13,747 nucleotides of DNA from RGIG7300 sp045649645. GTDB lineage: Bacteria > Bacillota > Clostridia > Oscillospirales > CAG-272. The stretch is taken from NCBI GenBank assembly GCA_045649645.1, contig JAZRQH010000014.1, positions 1 to 13,747 on the forward strand. Direction: 5' to 3'. A program made the position numbers and the translations under genes. The number at the start of each line of letters is the position of its first letter. The first letter of the stretch is position 1. The notes under the pieces were generated by a model that was not told the origin of the DNA, made no database searches, and was given only the letters and a program-made list of their open reading frames with translations. Of the stretch, positions 13,040-13,747 are shown in pieces.

Positions 13040-13743
13040 CAGTTCAGATAAAATTCTTTGAGATCATCTAAGCGTAATATTGCCCCGCCGTTGCCGTAGG
13101 CTGCTCCTACGTCAATATCTATCCAGGTAGGGCGGTGGAGTATGCGCCCCTTGTACTCGCTGCCGTAATAAGCGGTGGGAGTATGACCCAAGACCGTGGT
13201 TACGTCTTCAAAATATTCTTCATCATATTTAGGCCACGCCCATATAAAGGCGTCGGGAGCATAGTCACTTAATTTTTTGTTCCTGTCAAAGTTTTCAAAG
13301 CCCGAGTGGACAAGAATAAAATCTCTTTGCCCTACGGTTATACATTCGTAGAGGGGACAGTCTCTCAGATAATCAAGAATATCAGTCACCGCCTCTCTGT
13401 CAAGAGCACGTAGTGCTTTGAGAGTAGGATCTCCGCCGTTTATAACGTAGTTGTTATACAGGCTCATTTTATCAGCGTCAAGTTTGTCTATACTGTTATC
13501 CGTTATCTCCTCAAAGAGAAAGCCCAAGGACAGAAGCATCGCTTCGTGGTTGCCTAAGATAAGCTGTGCGTTTGGTGCTGTCAAAAGCCACCTGAGGATC
13601 TCAACACCGCCGTCTCCACGGCGGTCAATTACGTCACCTAAAATATATAGAAAATCATTTTCAGAAAAATCCGCTTTACAAAGCAGGCTTTTCAGTTCGG
13701 TAAGGCTCATTCCGTGAAGATCCGACATTACGTATACAGACAT
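13039..13743 (-). CDS. Calcineurin-like metallophosphoesterase (PPP serine/threonine phosphatase type)
   Basis: This is a two-metal phosphatase of the PPP/ApaH-like group with 234 residues, the usual size of bacterial PrpA/PrpB-like enzymes. All signature motifs are present: SDLHG (7-11; D8, H10), GDVIDRR (36-42; D37, D40, R41), GNHE (64-67; N65, H66), the metal-binding H146 in VHSG and H187 in GHTP. Targets could be phosphoproteins or small phosphate esters such as diadenosine tetraphosphate; the motifs do not decide. The ATG at 13743 is four bases from the window edge, so its ribosome binding site and any upstream in-frame start are not visible. It converges on bcp and shares its terminator. 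Confidence 0.88.
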   Translation of the reverse strand: MSVYVMSDLHGMSLTELKSLLCKADFSENDFLYILGDVIDRRGDGGVEILRWLLTAPNAQLILGNHEAMLLSLGFLFEEITDNSIDKLDADKMSLYNNYVINGGDPTLKALRALDREAVTDILDYLRDCPLYECITVGQRDFILVHSGFENFDRNKKLSDYAPDAFIWAWPKYDEEYFEDVTTVLGHTPTAYYGSEYKGRILHRPTWIDIDVGAAYGNGGAILRLDDLKEFYLN

Positions 13744-13747
13744 TTTA

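Overview
The window looks like a chromosomal segment from a low-to-moderate-GC Gram-positive anaerobe of the class Clostridia, most likely a gut Oscillospiraceae/Ruminococcus-type bacterium. This rests on strong AGGAGG-type ribosome binding sites, TTGACA/TATAAT promoters, an L10-leader-controlled rplJ-rplL unit, and a choloylglycine-hydrolase-family gene typical of intestinal bacteria. The genus assignment is inference. No tRNA, rRNA, CRISPR array or transposase gene is visible.

Layout. (1) Bases 1-2930, minus strand: an oligopeptide/nickel-type ABC transporter operon reading oppB, oppC, oppD from a clear promoter at 2902-2930. oppD runs off the left edge, and a complex palindrome separates oppC from oppD. 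(2) 3013-4170, plus strand: a uridine-kinase-like nucleoside kinase with its own promoter, followed by two perfect inverted repeats. (3) 4231-5490: promoter, L10 leader RNA, rplJ, rplL and a terminator, separate from the usual rplKA and rpoBC neighbours. (4) 5496-6654: a two-gene unit of a GNAT acetyltransferase and an HD-domain phosphohydrolase. (5) 6656-6828: a nested array of mini-hairpins spaced by the heptamer GCGATAT (four copies) and then its reverse complement ATATCGC (four copies, the last with one change). (6) 6904-9890: accessory-looking genes: an AraC-type regulator with a GNAT-like C-terminus, then a divergent pair of a radical SAM/SPASM protein and a choloylglycine hydrolase family enzyme. 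(7) 9906-13039: an overlapping three-gene operon of a PlsC-type acyltransferase with a zinc ribbon, a GltS-family transporter and a Bcp peroxiredoxin, ended by a hairpin shared with a convergent calcineurin-like phosphatase gene at the right edge.

How the genes work together. The opp operon imports peptides or related solutes. rplJ-rplL encodes the L10/L12 ribosomal stalk and is probably autoregulated through its leader. The other genes are mostly small independent units, each with a recognisable sigma-A promoter and intrinsic terminator. The most unusual item is the hairpin array at 6656-6828, which could fold into a ladder of four-way junctions and which I cannot match to a named repeat family.
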